From NCBI RefSeq assembly GCF_900114925.1, contig NZ_FOUR01000002.1, positions 186,001 through 250,000 of the forward strand: a stretch of DNA of 64,000 nucleotides, written 5' to 3'. Below, piece after piece: positions 7,314 to 13,085 of this stretch; position 1 is the stretch's first letter, and each line of letters begins with the position of its first letter. A program made the position numbers and the translations under genes. Under the pieces are notes generated by a model that worked only from the letters and a program-made list of their open reading frames with translations, had not been told where the DNA came from and did no database searches. The DNA is from Marinobacter pelagius. GTDB taxonomy: Bacteria; Pseudomonadota; Gammaproteobacteria; Pseudomonadales; Oleiphilaceae.

Positions 7314-7338
7314 CTTAATTTAATTAAGTCGAGCTTAA
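7314..7338. promoter_or_regulatory. Switch operators between cro-like and cI-like genes
   Basis: Three half-sites alternate at 10-bp steps: CTTAA (7314-7318), TTAAG (7324-7328) and CTTAA (7334-7338). The last two form a perfect dyad, TTAAG-TCGAG-CTTAA, and the first two sit inside the 17-bp palindrome 7313-7329. The DNA here is far more A/T-rich than its surroundings. Position and symmetry point to repressor/Cro binding. Confidence 0.75.
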
Positions 7339-7382
7339 CCCCGTTGCTGTGCATTGACAAGGTAAGAATTTACTTTTGCGCC

Positions 7383-7802
7383 ATGGACAAACATGAAGAA
7401 TTTCTTAATCGGCTGAACGAAGCCATCAAACACGGCGATGCGAAGCAGGTTCGTATTGCTGAGTACTGCGACGTTTCAGAACAAGCCGTGGCGCGATGGA
7501 AAAAAACAGGCCAGATCAGCAAAGACAACCTTTTTTCACTGAGCGAAATCAGCGGGTTCAGATACTTGTGGATTAAAGAGGGCCAAGAGCCAAAGCGGAT
7601 AGCCTCCATAAGCGAAAACAGAAAAGAGTATATGCAGGCTGAAAATGCCAAGGTCTATTACGCCCGTGACACTGCCGAACAACATCCAGAGTTAGAGCAG
7701 CTTATCGAGGTCATCAGGAGAGCCCACTCAAATAAAATTCTGTCTGATCAGGCCATAAGCCACCTAACCAACTTCATCAGGACTATTACAGCCAATCGAT
7801 AA
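7383..7802 (+). CDS. CI-like phage repressor without peptidase domain
   Basis: The 139-residue product starts at ATG 7383. A helix-turn-helix lies at about residues 22-42 (QVRIAEYCDVSEQAVARWKK). The rest is helical and lacks any Ser/Lys S24 (LexA-like) peptidase domain, so RecA-stimulated self-cleavage is not expected. No clear ribosome-binding site precedes the ATG; a leaderless mRNA, as for lambda cI from pRM, is possible. It diverges from the Cro-like gene and is followed 16 bases later by the WYL-domain gene. How this repressor is inactivated is open. Confidence 0.7.
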   Translation: MDKHEEFLNRLNEAIKHGDAKQVRIAEYCDVSEQAVARWKKTGQISKDNLFSLSEISGFRYLWIKEGQEPKRIASISENRKEYMQAENAKVYYARDTAEQHPELEQLIEVIRRAHSNKILSDQAISHLTNFIRTITANR

Positions 7803-7818
7803 TCTGGAGGCCACCGAT

Positions 7819-8394
7819 ATGGACATCAGCGAAGTCTTGCAAGAGGCAGCTCAGAACGGAGAGGTTTTGACAATCGCTTATCATGGAGGATCCCAGCCAG
7901 GGGCAAAAAGGCAGATTGCTCCAATTAAAGTGAAAGACGACAAGCTTCGCGCTCGTTGCTTTAGCTCAGAATCGGTTAAAGTTTTTCGAATTGACAAGAT
8001 AGAGATTCTTGAGGGCGACGCCGCCGAAAGTTACACGGCCCCTACTCCATCCCCAAAATTTAAGGACATTGAAGACCTGGTTGCACACCATCTTGAGAAC
8101 TTTAAGAAAAAGGGGTGGACGGTTGATGTTTCTGAGGAAAGTTTGCTGCTATTTGATCATTTCAAAAATGGTAAGCCCAGAAAGACACCTGCGCTCTCCC
8201 TATTCTACGAAAAATACACATCCGAGCTGTATTGGGACGGAGAAGAAGACTCAGACTTTGCCTGCGTAGAGCGGGAGAAACCATGGAGCGTTTCCGCACG
8301 ACGTAAAATCTTCTCGGCATTCAAGCACTTCCATAAAGCTGCAGACAGGTTCCTAACTTTGGAGTCGCAGTCCTCGCCGCACCCTAAAGAATAA
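7819..8394 (+). CDS. WYL-domain-like prophage protein
   Basis: The product is 191 residues, with a strong TCTGGAGG ribosome site. Residues ~17-65 (LTIAYHGGSQPGAKRQIAPI through VFRIDKIEIL) match the WYL domain pattern: 'I-x-Y-x-G-G-S-x-P-G-x-x-R' and a closing 'F-R-I-D-K-I'. WYL domains bind nucleic acid or small ligands and regulate defence systems and DNA-damage responses, but here the usual HTH is missing. The C-terminal half is acidic and unrecognised. It is probably co-transcribed with the repressor, so it may be a lysogeny-expressed accessory or a modulator of repression; both are inference. Confidence 0.6.
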   Translation: MDISEVLQEAAQNGEVLTIAYHGGSQPGAKRQIAPIKVKDDKLRARCFSSESVKVFRIDKIEILEGDAAESYTAPTPSPKFKDIEDLVAHHLENFKKKGWTVDVSEESLLLFDHFKNGKPRKTPALSLFYEKYTSELYWDGEEDSDFACVEREKPWSVSARRKIFSAFKHFHKAADRFLTLESQSSPHPKE

Positions 8395-8399
8395 CCAGA

Positions 8400-8483
8400 T
8401 TAAGTTTTTCTAAATTTCCTTGACTCCCCGCTAAAGCGGGGTTAAGTTTGCCTTAATTCTTAATTGAATTGAGGGAAACTTAA
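8400..8483 (+). promoter_or_regulatory. Early rightward promoter with three operator dyads
   Basis: TTGACT (8420-8425) and TAAGTT (8443-8448) are separated by 17 bases. The spacer is almost entirely a perfect GC-rich hairpin, CCCCGCT-AA-AGCGGGG (8426-8441). Operator-like dyads are TTAAG-TTTTT-CTAAA (8400-8414), TTAAG-TTTGC-CTTAA (8442-8456, covering -10) and TTGAG-GGAAA-CTTAA (8469-8483, covering the ribosome site GAGGG and the first base of the start codon). A further CTTAA half-site is at 8459-8463. Binding by the CI-like protein would silence the long early operon. Confidence 0.65.
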
Positions 8484-8893
8484 TGGACACCTTCACCGCC
8501 ACCGAATTCACAGCCTGCAACAAGAACCGCAAGTTCACCAACGCCGAGCTTGAAACACTGGCGTGGATGGCAGAGGGCAAAGAGAACTTCGCCATCGGCC
8601 TGCTACGCGGCCACGGTGAGCCTGGCGCCAAAAAGTTGGTGTCTGCGGTGCTCCACAAGCTTGACTGCAACAACCGTTGCCTGGCCATTGCCCGCGCGTT
8701 TGCCAAGGGCTACCTCATGGCCAAGGCCAGCTCCACCCAGCTCATCGCCGCCGGCCTGATTGTGCTCAGCGGCGTTACCTCCGTCACCGGTACCGGTGAT
8801 GCATTCCTGAGAACAGCCAGCAGCCGCAGCCCAGGCGTTTACCGCGTGCGCTGGGAAGAAGTGCTGCCGGCCAACCATGGGAGCGCTGCGTGA
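8483..8893 (+). CDS. LuxR-type HTH protein heading the early operon
   Basis: This 136-residue protein has residues ~18-80 (FTNAELETLAWMAEGKENFA to KLDCNNRCLAIARAFAKGYL) that follow the LuxR/GerE C-terminal HTH pattern: 'L-T-x-x-E-x-x-x-L-x-x-x-A-x-G-K-x-N' up to 'K-L-x-x-x-N-R-x-x-A-x-A-x-A'. A hydrophobic stretch at ~85-105 (LIAAGLIVLSGVTSVTG) could be a membrane segment. It is first in the rightward operon, directly under operator control, and its ribosome site lies inside an operator. A transcriptional role in early or delayed-early expression is inferred; the central helix diverges from typical LuxR. Confidence 0.55.
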   Translation: MDTFTATEFTACNKNRKFTNAELETLAWMAEGKENFAIGLLRGHGEPGAKKLVSAVLHKLDCNNRCLAIARAFAKGYLMAKASSTQLIAAGLIVLSGVTSVTGTGDAFLRTASSRSPGVYRVRWEEVLPANHGSAA

Positions 8894-9090
8894 TGGATAT
8901 CCAAACCGTATGCCGGGTACTGCAACCCATCTGGGATCTGGAGCGGGAATCCGGAGACAACGCCTGGTTCCAGCAAGAGCTGGCCAAACAGATTCAGGCC
9001 ACCGGCAAAACCGCCCGCGACCTGACCGTTGGTGAATTGCTGGCGCTGTGCAAAAAGGCAGATGCCGCACTGGGGGAGGCCGAAGCATGA
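8893..9090 (+). CDS. Small early prophage protein, unknown
   Basis: This 65-residue soluble protein has a start that overlaps the upstream stop (TGATG). It is helical (WFQQELAKQIQATGKTARDL) with an acidic C-terminus, and no family is recognised. It overlaps the next gene by ATGA, so translation of three consecutive genes appears coupled. Confidence 0.55.
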   Translation: MDIQTVCRVLQPIWDLERESGDNAWFQQELAKQIQATGKTARDLTVGELLALCKKADAALGEAEA

Positions 9091-9380
9091 GCCAGACCAC
9101 CCCACTCTACGAAGCCGCCCGCATGCTCAACCTTGGGCCGCAGAAACTGTACCGCGCTTTGCGCCACCGTCAGGTGCTGGACAAAAACAACCTCCCGTAC
9201 CGCCGTTACGTCGAGCAGGGCCTGTTCACCAGCGAGCTCAAATCCTACGAACACCCAACCCTGGGCCCGAGAACCTACGCCACCCCGCATGCCACCGATA
9301 AGGGCATCCAGTGGCTAGCCCGGGAATTCGAAATCGAGATCACCAAAGCCAACACACAGAAGACAGGAACGGATGCATGA
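9087..9380 (+). CDS. KilA-C-domain antirepressor-like protein
   Basis: This 97-residue protein consists essentially of one domain. It opens with a helix-turn-helix-like segment (LYEAARMLNLGPQKLYRALR) followed by YRRYVEQGLFTSELKSY, RTYATPHATDKGIQWLAREF. That order matches the phage antirepressor KilA-C (ANT) domain. The N-terminal Bro/AntA/Rha domain of full antirepressors is absent. In this position it could counter the CI-like repressor, which has no self-cleavage domain; that link is inference. Confidence 0.7.
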   Translation: MSQTTPLYEAARMLNLGPQKLYRALRHRQVLDKNNLPYRRYVEQGLFTSELKSYEHPTLGPRTYATPHATDKGIQWLAREFEIEITKANTQKTGTDA

Positions 9381-9625
9381 ACCAGGAACATAAGCCCACG
9401 GCCAACCAACTCCTCGCCAGCTGGCAGCTGATCTGGACACGAGTCCTGGCAGGCAAACCGGCCCCGATCAAAGAGGCCATCGCCAGCCACGTGCAGCTGT
9501 TCCCCAAGGGCAACCAGAGCGAAGTGCGCAGCCGGGTGGAACGGTTGGTTAACGGCCACCAGAGCAGCCCGCATACCGTCAAGGGCCTGCTGGCCCGCGG
9601 CAAAGCCACCCTCCGCCGAGTGTAA
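9377..9625 (+). CDS. Small early prophage protein, unknown
   Basis: This 82-residue basic, helical protein is coupled to the KilA-C gene by an ATGA overlap. The central part (KEAIASHVQLFPKGNQSEVRSRVERLVNG) is helical, and the C-terminus is basic (KGLLARGKATLRRV). No family is recognised. Basic charge and neighbourhood suggest nucleic-acid contact, but this is a guess. Confidence 0.5.
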   Translation: MNQEHKPTANQLLASWQLIWTRVLAGKPAPIKEAIASHVQLFPKGNQSEVRSRVERLVNGHQSSPHTVKGLLARGKATLRRV

Positions 9626-9635
9626 GGAGAGCCCC

Positions 9636-9833
9636 ATGGCAACCATCAACATCCCGGACACCACATCCGTAGGCGAGCTCCAGAAAGCCCTGGCAGTGGT
9701 CGGCAAGCACCTGCAGTACACCGCCCGCCCGGGCCAGCCGCCGAAACAGGAGGACATCCCCCATGGCCACAACCGCCGTACTGCTCATCTGCAGCTTGTA
9801 CCTGGTCTGGCTGACCAAACACGCAACCATTGA
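9636..9833 (+). CDS. Small early prophage protein, unknown; 3' part uncertain
   Basis: This 65-residue frame has a good TAAGGAGA ribosome site. The first ~45 residues (MATINIPDTTSVGELQKALA...) look protein-like. After that it becomes His/Arg/Gln-rich and overlaps a second start at 9763 preceded by an AGGAGG. Either this gene is read through to 9833 or an overlapping membrane peptide begins at 9763. I keep this frame as the more likely gene, with modest confidence. Confidence 0.4.
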   Translation: MATINIPDTTSVGELQKALAVVGKHLQYTARPGQPPKQEDIPHGHNRRTAHLQLVPGLADQTRNH

Positions 9834-9847
9834 AAGGACTCACACCG

Positions 9848-10279
9848 ATGAAATCAGAGAAAAATCCCGCATACGAACATGGCGCTCCCAGCTCACTGTT
9901 CCCCTCCCGGGACGTAAGCTCCGCATTCCACTCACAGAGCGCCAGTTCATCGAACCAGCAGGCCCCGGAAAGCCGCCTCACCTGGCTGGACCTGCACACA
10001 CGCCCGGCCAACGTACGGCAGGCCGTCACCACCCTGCTCAACGAGGCCATGAAAGGCACCAGCGATGCCAAGCGCGCCGGCCTCTTTCTGTTGTCCCTAT
10101 GGAGCCCCGGCCGGTACCCCCTGGACCTGAATGAACTGGGCTTCTTCGAGCGCGAACTCAACTACGCCGTGCGCCACCTGCTCAACTTCATCATCGCAGG
10201 CCAGGTGAACATCCGGATGATCCTCACACACAGCGAAATGGCGCCCGTGATGGCCGCCTGGGGAGAAGAAGAGGCATGA
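9848..10279 (+). CDS. DUF7673-like prophage protein
   Basis: The product is 143 residues from ATG 9848, preceded by an AAAGGA site. The first ~45 residues are Ser/Gln-rich and probably disordered. The C-terminal ~95 residues (VRQAVTTLLNEAMKGTSDAK, LFLLSLWSPGRYPLDL, ... MAPVMAAWGEE) resemble the DUF7673 pattern of a small helical domain with a central 'LL-x-L/W-W' and a closing 'AW'. A second member occurs at 12684-13085, where the helices align in order. Function is unknown. It is followed by an ATGA-coupled gene. Confidence 0.5.
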   Translation: MKSEKNPAYEHGAPSSLFPSRDVSSAFHSQSASSSNQQAPESRLTWLDLHTRPANVRQAVTTLLNEAMKGTSDAKRAGLFLLSLWSPGRYPLDLNELGFFERELNYAVRHLLNFIIAGQVNIRMILTHSEMAPVMAAWGEEEA

Positions 10280-10545
10280 GCCCGGCGGATCAGCAACCAG
10301 CACTCAGCCCGGAAGAGCTGCACGTGGCCTACGACGAACTCGTGGTGCACTTCGCCCGGGCAGCTGGCCACCTGGAACACGCCACCCGGAACTTGGCCGA
10401 TCTGGGCAGCCAGAACGCCCGGTTGCTCAGGGCCCTGGCTGAAATCCGCGAGGCCGCCGGCGCCACAGGTACCGGCACCAGCCACCGCGAACTGTGCCTG
10501 ATGATCCGCCACTACCGAGCCGAAGCCACCAAGGAGCGCAACTGA
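10276..10545 (+). CDS. Small helical prophage protein, unknown
   Basis: This 89-residue protein is predicted mostly alpha-helical, with heptad-like Leu/Ala spacing (ELVVHFARAAGHLEHATRNL). ATGA couples it to the gene before, and a TGATG junction couples it to the gene after. No family is recognised. Confidence 0.5.
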   Translation: MSPADQQPALSPEELHVAYDELVVHFARAAGHLEHATRNLADLGSQNARLLRALAEIREAAGATGTGTSHRELCLMIRHYRAEATKERN

Positions 10546-10790
10546 TGGCCCACGCCTGCATGACCAAAACCCACAACCTGGCAGCGCTCATGCGCCTGTC
10601 AGACCTGGAATTGCGCATCGAGATACAGAACGCAGCCGCGGCTGACCCCCTGCAAGGCCTGCACCTGTGCCATGAACTGCTGGATGCAGAGAAGTACTAC
10701 CCCACCCGCCAGGGCCTCTGCCGACTGGTGGGCCGGGAGGTAGAGAAGATTGGCAAACAACTCACCAACCAACCGGAGATGAACCCGTGA
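10545..10790 (+). CDS. Small helical prophage protein, unknown
   Basis: This 81-residue protein has an ATG that overlaps the previous stop (TGATG); a second in-frame ATG six codons in (MTKTHN) could also serve. Its sequence (LAALMRLSDLELRIEIQNAA, LCRLVGREVEKIGKQL) is helical and soluble. No family is recognised. It ends in a GTGA junction with the next gene. Confidence 0.5.
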   Translation: MAHACMTKTHNLAALMRLSDLELRIEIQNAAAADPLQGLHLCHELLDAEKYYPTRQGLCRLVGREVEKIGKQLTNQPEMNP

Positions 10791-11152
10791 GCACAAGCAA
10801 CCGGGGTACAGACCTGCCCCAATTCATCAACGACCTGGACGGCGGCGTATTCGCCGAAAAGGTCTCCCGAGCGCTCAGCGATGTAGCCGCCGGCGTGATC
10901 GATTTCGATGACAAAGGCGAGCTGACCATCAAGCTCAAGTTCGCCCGCATCGGCAACAGCTACCGAGTCGGCATCAAGCACGCACTCACCTACAAAGTGC
11001 CCGAAGCCAACGGGAGCTACAGCCAGGAGAACACCACCGAAAGCGTGATGCACGTGAACAGCGGTGGCCGCATGAGCATGTTCCCCGAAAACCAGAACCA
11101 GCTGTTCACCCGCACCGGTGATCCGCAAACCCACCCCGAGGACAGGGAATAA
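10787..11152 (+). CDS. Conserved-type phage protein upstream of DUF2303
   Basis: This 121-residue protein has a GTG start coupled to the upstream stop (GTGA). The first ~85 residues form an alternating beta pattern (GELTIKLKFARIGNSYRVGI, HALTYKVPEANG), and the tail is Gln/Asn-rich. It immediately precedes the DUF2303 gene, a pairing I associate with several Pseudomonas-type integrated phages. Function is unknown. Confidence 0.5.
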   Translation: MSTSNRGTDLPQFINDLDGGVFAEKVSRALSDVAAGVIDFDDKGELTIKLKFARIGNSYRVGIKHALTYKVPEANGSYSQENTTESVMHVNSGGRMSMFPENQNQLFTRTGDPQTHPEDRE

Positions 11153-11155
11153 CCG

Positions 11156-12016
11156 ATGACCACCGACGCACTCAAAGACAACGGCGCCCTGCACGAATAC
11201 ACGAAAGTTGTGCAGGCAGACCAGATCCAGAAGTTCATCCAGGAACAGACCGACGGCACAGCCGTAGCCATCCCGGAAGGGGTGAAAGTTGCCGATCTGG
11301 AGAACTACCTGGAAAACCGCCGCCGGTACCGGGGCTCCATGAAAACCAGCCTGATTGACGAGTTCGTGGAATTCGTGACCACCACCGTCGACCAGTACGG
11401 CGAGTTTGCAGCCGATCACTTCCCGTGCTTTGTCAGTCCGGAGGTAATGAAAGCCGTCGCCTTCTTCAACCTGGGAGAAGTGGACGCCCCCGGCCACGGC
11501 GATCACCGCGCCTACCTCGACCTTCAGGAAACCGAATCCTTCCGTGAGCTCATGAAAATCAACGGCGCCCGCCTCGACCAGCGCACCCTGGCCGAATGGC
11601 TGGAAGACTGGCGGGACCACCTCAAAACTTTCGCCGAAGACCTGGAAACCGTGCTGCCACTGGCCGCCGCCGTCAGCGCCATCCGCCGAGTCACCATCGG
11701 CACCAGCGCCGAGGCCACCAGCGAAGAACAAACCTTCAGCAGCCGCAGGAGTGCCATGGCTGAGGTGGAAGCCAAGCACAAAGACCAGCTCCCGGCTTTC
11801 CTGCACTTCACCTGCGAGCCCTACCAGGGCCTGAGCGAACGCACCTTCCTGATCCGCCTGAGCCTCATCACCGGAGACAAGCCCCAGTTCAGCGCCCGCA
11901 TCGTGCGCCTGGAAACCGCCCGGGAGGAAATGGCCAAAGAACTGGAAGAGCGCCTGCGCAAAGGCTTTGAAGACACCGAAGTGCGCACCTTCGTGGGCAT
12001 CTTTGATCCCAAGTAA
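11156..12016 (+). CDS. DUF2303 family (YfdQ-like) phage protein
   Basis: The product is 286 residues. The N-terminal segment (IPEGVKVADLENYLENRRRYRG) and the following SLIDEFVEFV, YLDLQETESFRELMKINGAR and AVSAIRRVTIGTSAEATSEE stretches follow the DUF2303/YfdQ pattern, with the family's usual length of about 270-290. These proteins are common in early regions of lambdoid prophages; their biochemical role is unknown. It starts 4 bases after the preceding gene's stop. There is no signal peptide or membrane helix. Confidence 0.75.
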   Translation: MTTDALKDNGALHEYTKVVQADQIQKFIQEQTDGTAVAIPEGVKVADLENYLENRRRYRGSMKTSLIDEFVEFVTTTVDQYGEFAADHFPCFVSPEVMKAVAFFNLGEVDAPGHGDHRAYLDLQETESFRELMKINGARLDQRTLAEWLEDWRDHLKTFAEDLETVLPLAAAVSAIRRVTIGTSAEATSEEQTFSSRRSAMAEVEAKHKDQLPAFLHFTCEPYQGLSERTFLIRLSLITGDKPQFSARIVRLETAREEMAKELEERLRKGFEDTEVRTFVGIFDPK

Positions 12017-12092
12017 CCAACCGCGCCCCACGGGGCGCATCTGAGAGAGCTTTCGCTGAGAGCCCTGCCAGATGCCAACAGAGGAGACCAGC

Positions 12093-12665
12093 ATGACCAT
12101 CAAACAACTCGCAGCAGACATGGCCAGGTTCTGGCTGCAGGACAACGCCGTTATCATCGACACCGAAACCACCGGCCTCGGCCCCACCGATGAGATCGTG
12201 GAAATCAGCGCCATCGATTGCGAAGGCAACGTACTGCTGGACACCCTGGTGCACCCCGTGGGCGAAATCAGCCCCGAGGCCCAGGCCGTCCACCACATCA
12301 CCGAGGACCAGCTGGCAGACGCGCCCTACTTTAATCACGTGCTGCCCGATCTGCAGGGCATCACCCACAACCGCACCGTGGTGATGTTCAACTCCGCCTT
12401 CGATGCCCGCCTGATCATGCAGAGCGCCCGTATCCACGGCTTTCCCGGCCCACGCATCAGCCCCCATTGCGCCATGGTCAACTACGCCAGATTTCACGGC
12501 GAATGGGACCACCAGCGGGACCGGTACCGGTGGCAATCTCTCGAAAAAGCCGCCGCCCAGATGGGCGTACAGGTAGACGGCAACGCCCACCGCGCCCTCA
12601 CCGACTGCCGAACCACCCTCGCACTCATCCAGGCCATGGCCGCTTTTCGCCCAGTCGCCGCATAA
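12093..12665 (+). CDS. DEDDh 3'-5' exonuclease (DnaQ-like)
   Basis: From ATG 12093, with an AGGAGA site, the product is 190 residues. Exo I is VIIDTETTGL (Asp23, Glu25), exo II includes VMFNSAFDARL, and exo III shows HRALTDCRTTLAL (His and Asp of DEDDh). This is the epsilon-subunit-like exonuclease fold found in many phages, which trims or edits DNA or RNA ends using two metal ions. A frame-extending ATG lies 7 codons upstream but before the ribosome site. Its neighbours are DUF2303 and a DUF7673-like gene, so a role in phage replication or recombination is likely. Confidence 0.85.
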   Translation: MTIKQLAADMARFWLQDNAVIIDTETTGLGPTDEIVEISAIDCEGNVLLDTLVHPVGEISPEAQAVHHITEDQLADAPYFNHVLPDLQGITHNRTVVMFNSAFDARLIMQSARIHGFPGPRISPHCAMVNYARFHGEWDHQRDRYRWQSLEKAAAQMGVQVDGNAHRALTDCRTTLALIQAMAAFRPVAA

Positions 12666-12683
12666 AACGCAGGAGAAAGCACG

Positions 12684-13085
12684 ATGGAATACGTTCAAGA
12701 TCCAAAATTCAACGGCAACGCCACCCTCTACCGCACCCCGGAAGAATGGGAAGCCATGCAGCGCAAAAAGGAAGCCGAATCCCGAGAGCGCTACCAGAAC
12801 GATCCACAGGCCGCCGCCACCAAACTTTACCAGATCGCCCGGGGCGACACCGGCGGAGGCCGTGCAGCCAGTGCCCTGCTTCTGTCCCTTTGGAACAACA
12901 ACTACGTGGCCAACCTGCGCGACGTAATATGCAGCCTGGACATCGACAACACCGAGGCCGCCATCGCATTACTGTCCACACTTGGCCCGGGCCATCACCT
13001 TGAACGCTACCTCACCCAAGAGCAGATCATCGAAATTATCGATGTGTGGGGTGACATGCATGAGAAGCGGAGGGCAGAAGCGTGA
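12684..13085 (+). CDS. DUF7673-like prophage protein
   Basis: The product is 133 residues. The first ~40 are charged (EEWEAMQRKKEAESRERYQND) and the remaining ~90 are helical: ATKLYQIARGDTGGGRAASALLLSLWNN, then EAAIALLSTLGPGHHLERYLTQEQIIEIIDVWG. The 'Y-x-I-A-R-G-D-T-G' opening and closing 'W' match DUF7673, and the domain resembles 9848-10279 in the same operon. Function is unknown. Its stop overlaps the GTG start of the methyltransferase (GTGA), so the two are coupled. Confidence 0.6.
   Translation: MEYVQDPKFNGNATLYRTPEEWEAMQRKKEAESRERYQNDPQAAATKLYQIARGDTGGGRAASALLLSLWNNNYVANLRDVICSLDIDNTEAAIALLSTLGPGHHLERYLTQEQIIEIIDVWGDMHEKRRAEA

Noticed and set aside
7354..7376. TTGACA just upstream of the cI-like gene as its -35
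   Set aside because: No -10 lies at 16-18 bases; the only A/T-rich hexamer, TACTTT, is 11 bases away, and a promoter there would start inside the gene.
9763..10134. 123-residue + strand frame with strong ribosome site
   Set aside because: It overlaps a well-supported gene (9848-10279) for almost 290 nt and turns into Arg/Pro/His-rich sequence after the first ~25 residues. It is noted as a finding but not called as a gene.
10697..12301. 534-residue minus-strand open frame opposite the early operon
   Set aside because: It spans several coupled + strand genes including DUF2303 and part of the exonuclease; no ribosome site, and the sequence is typical of a GC-rich shadow.
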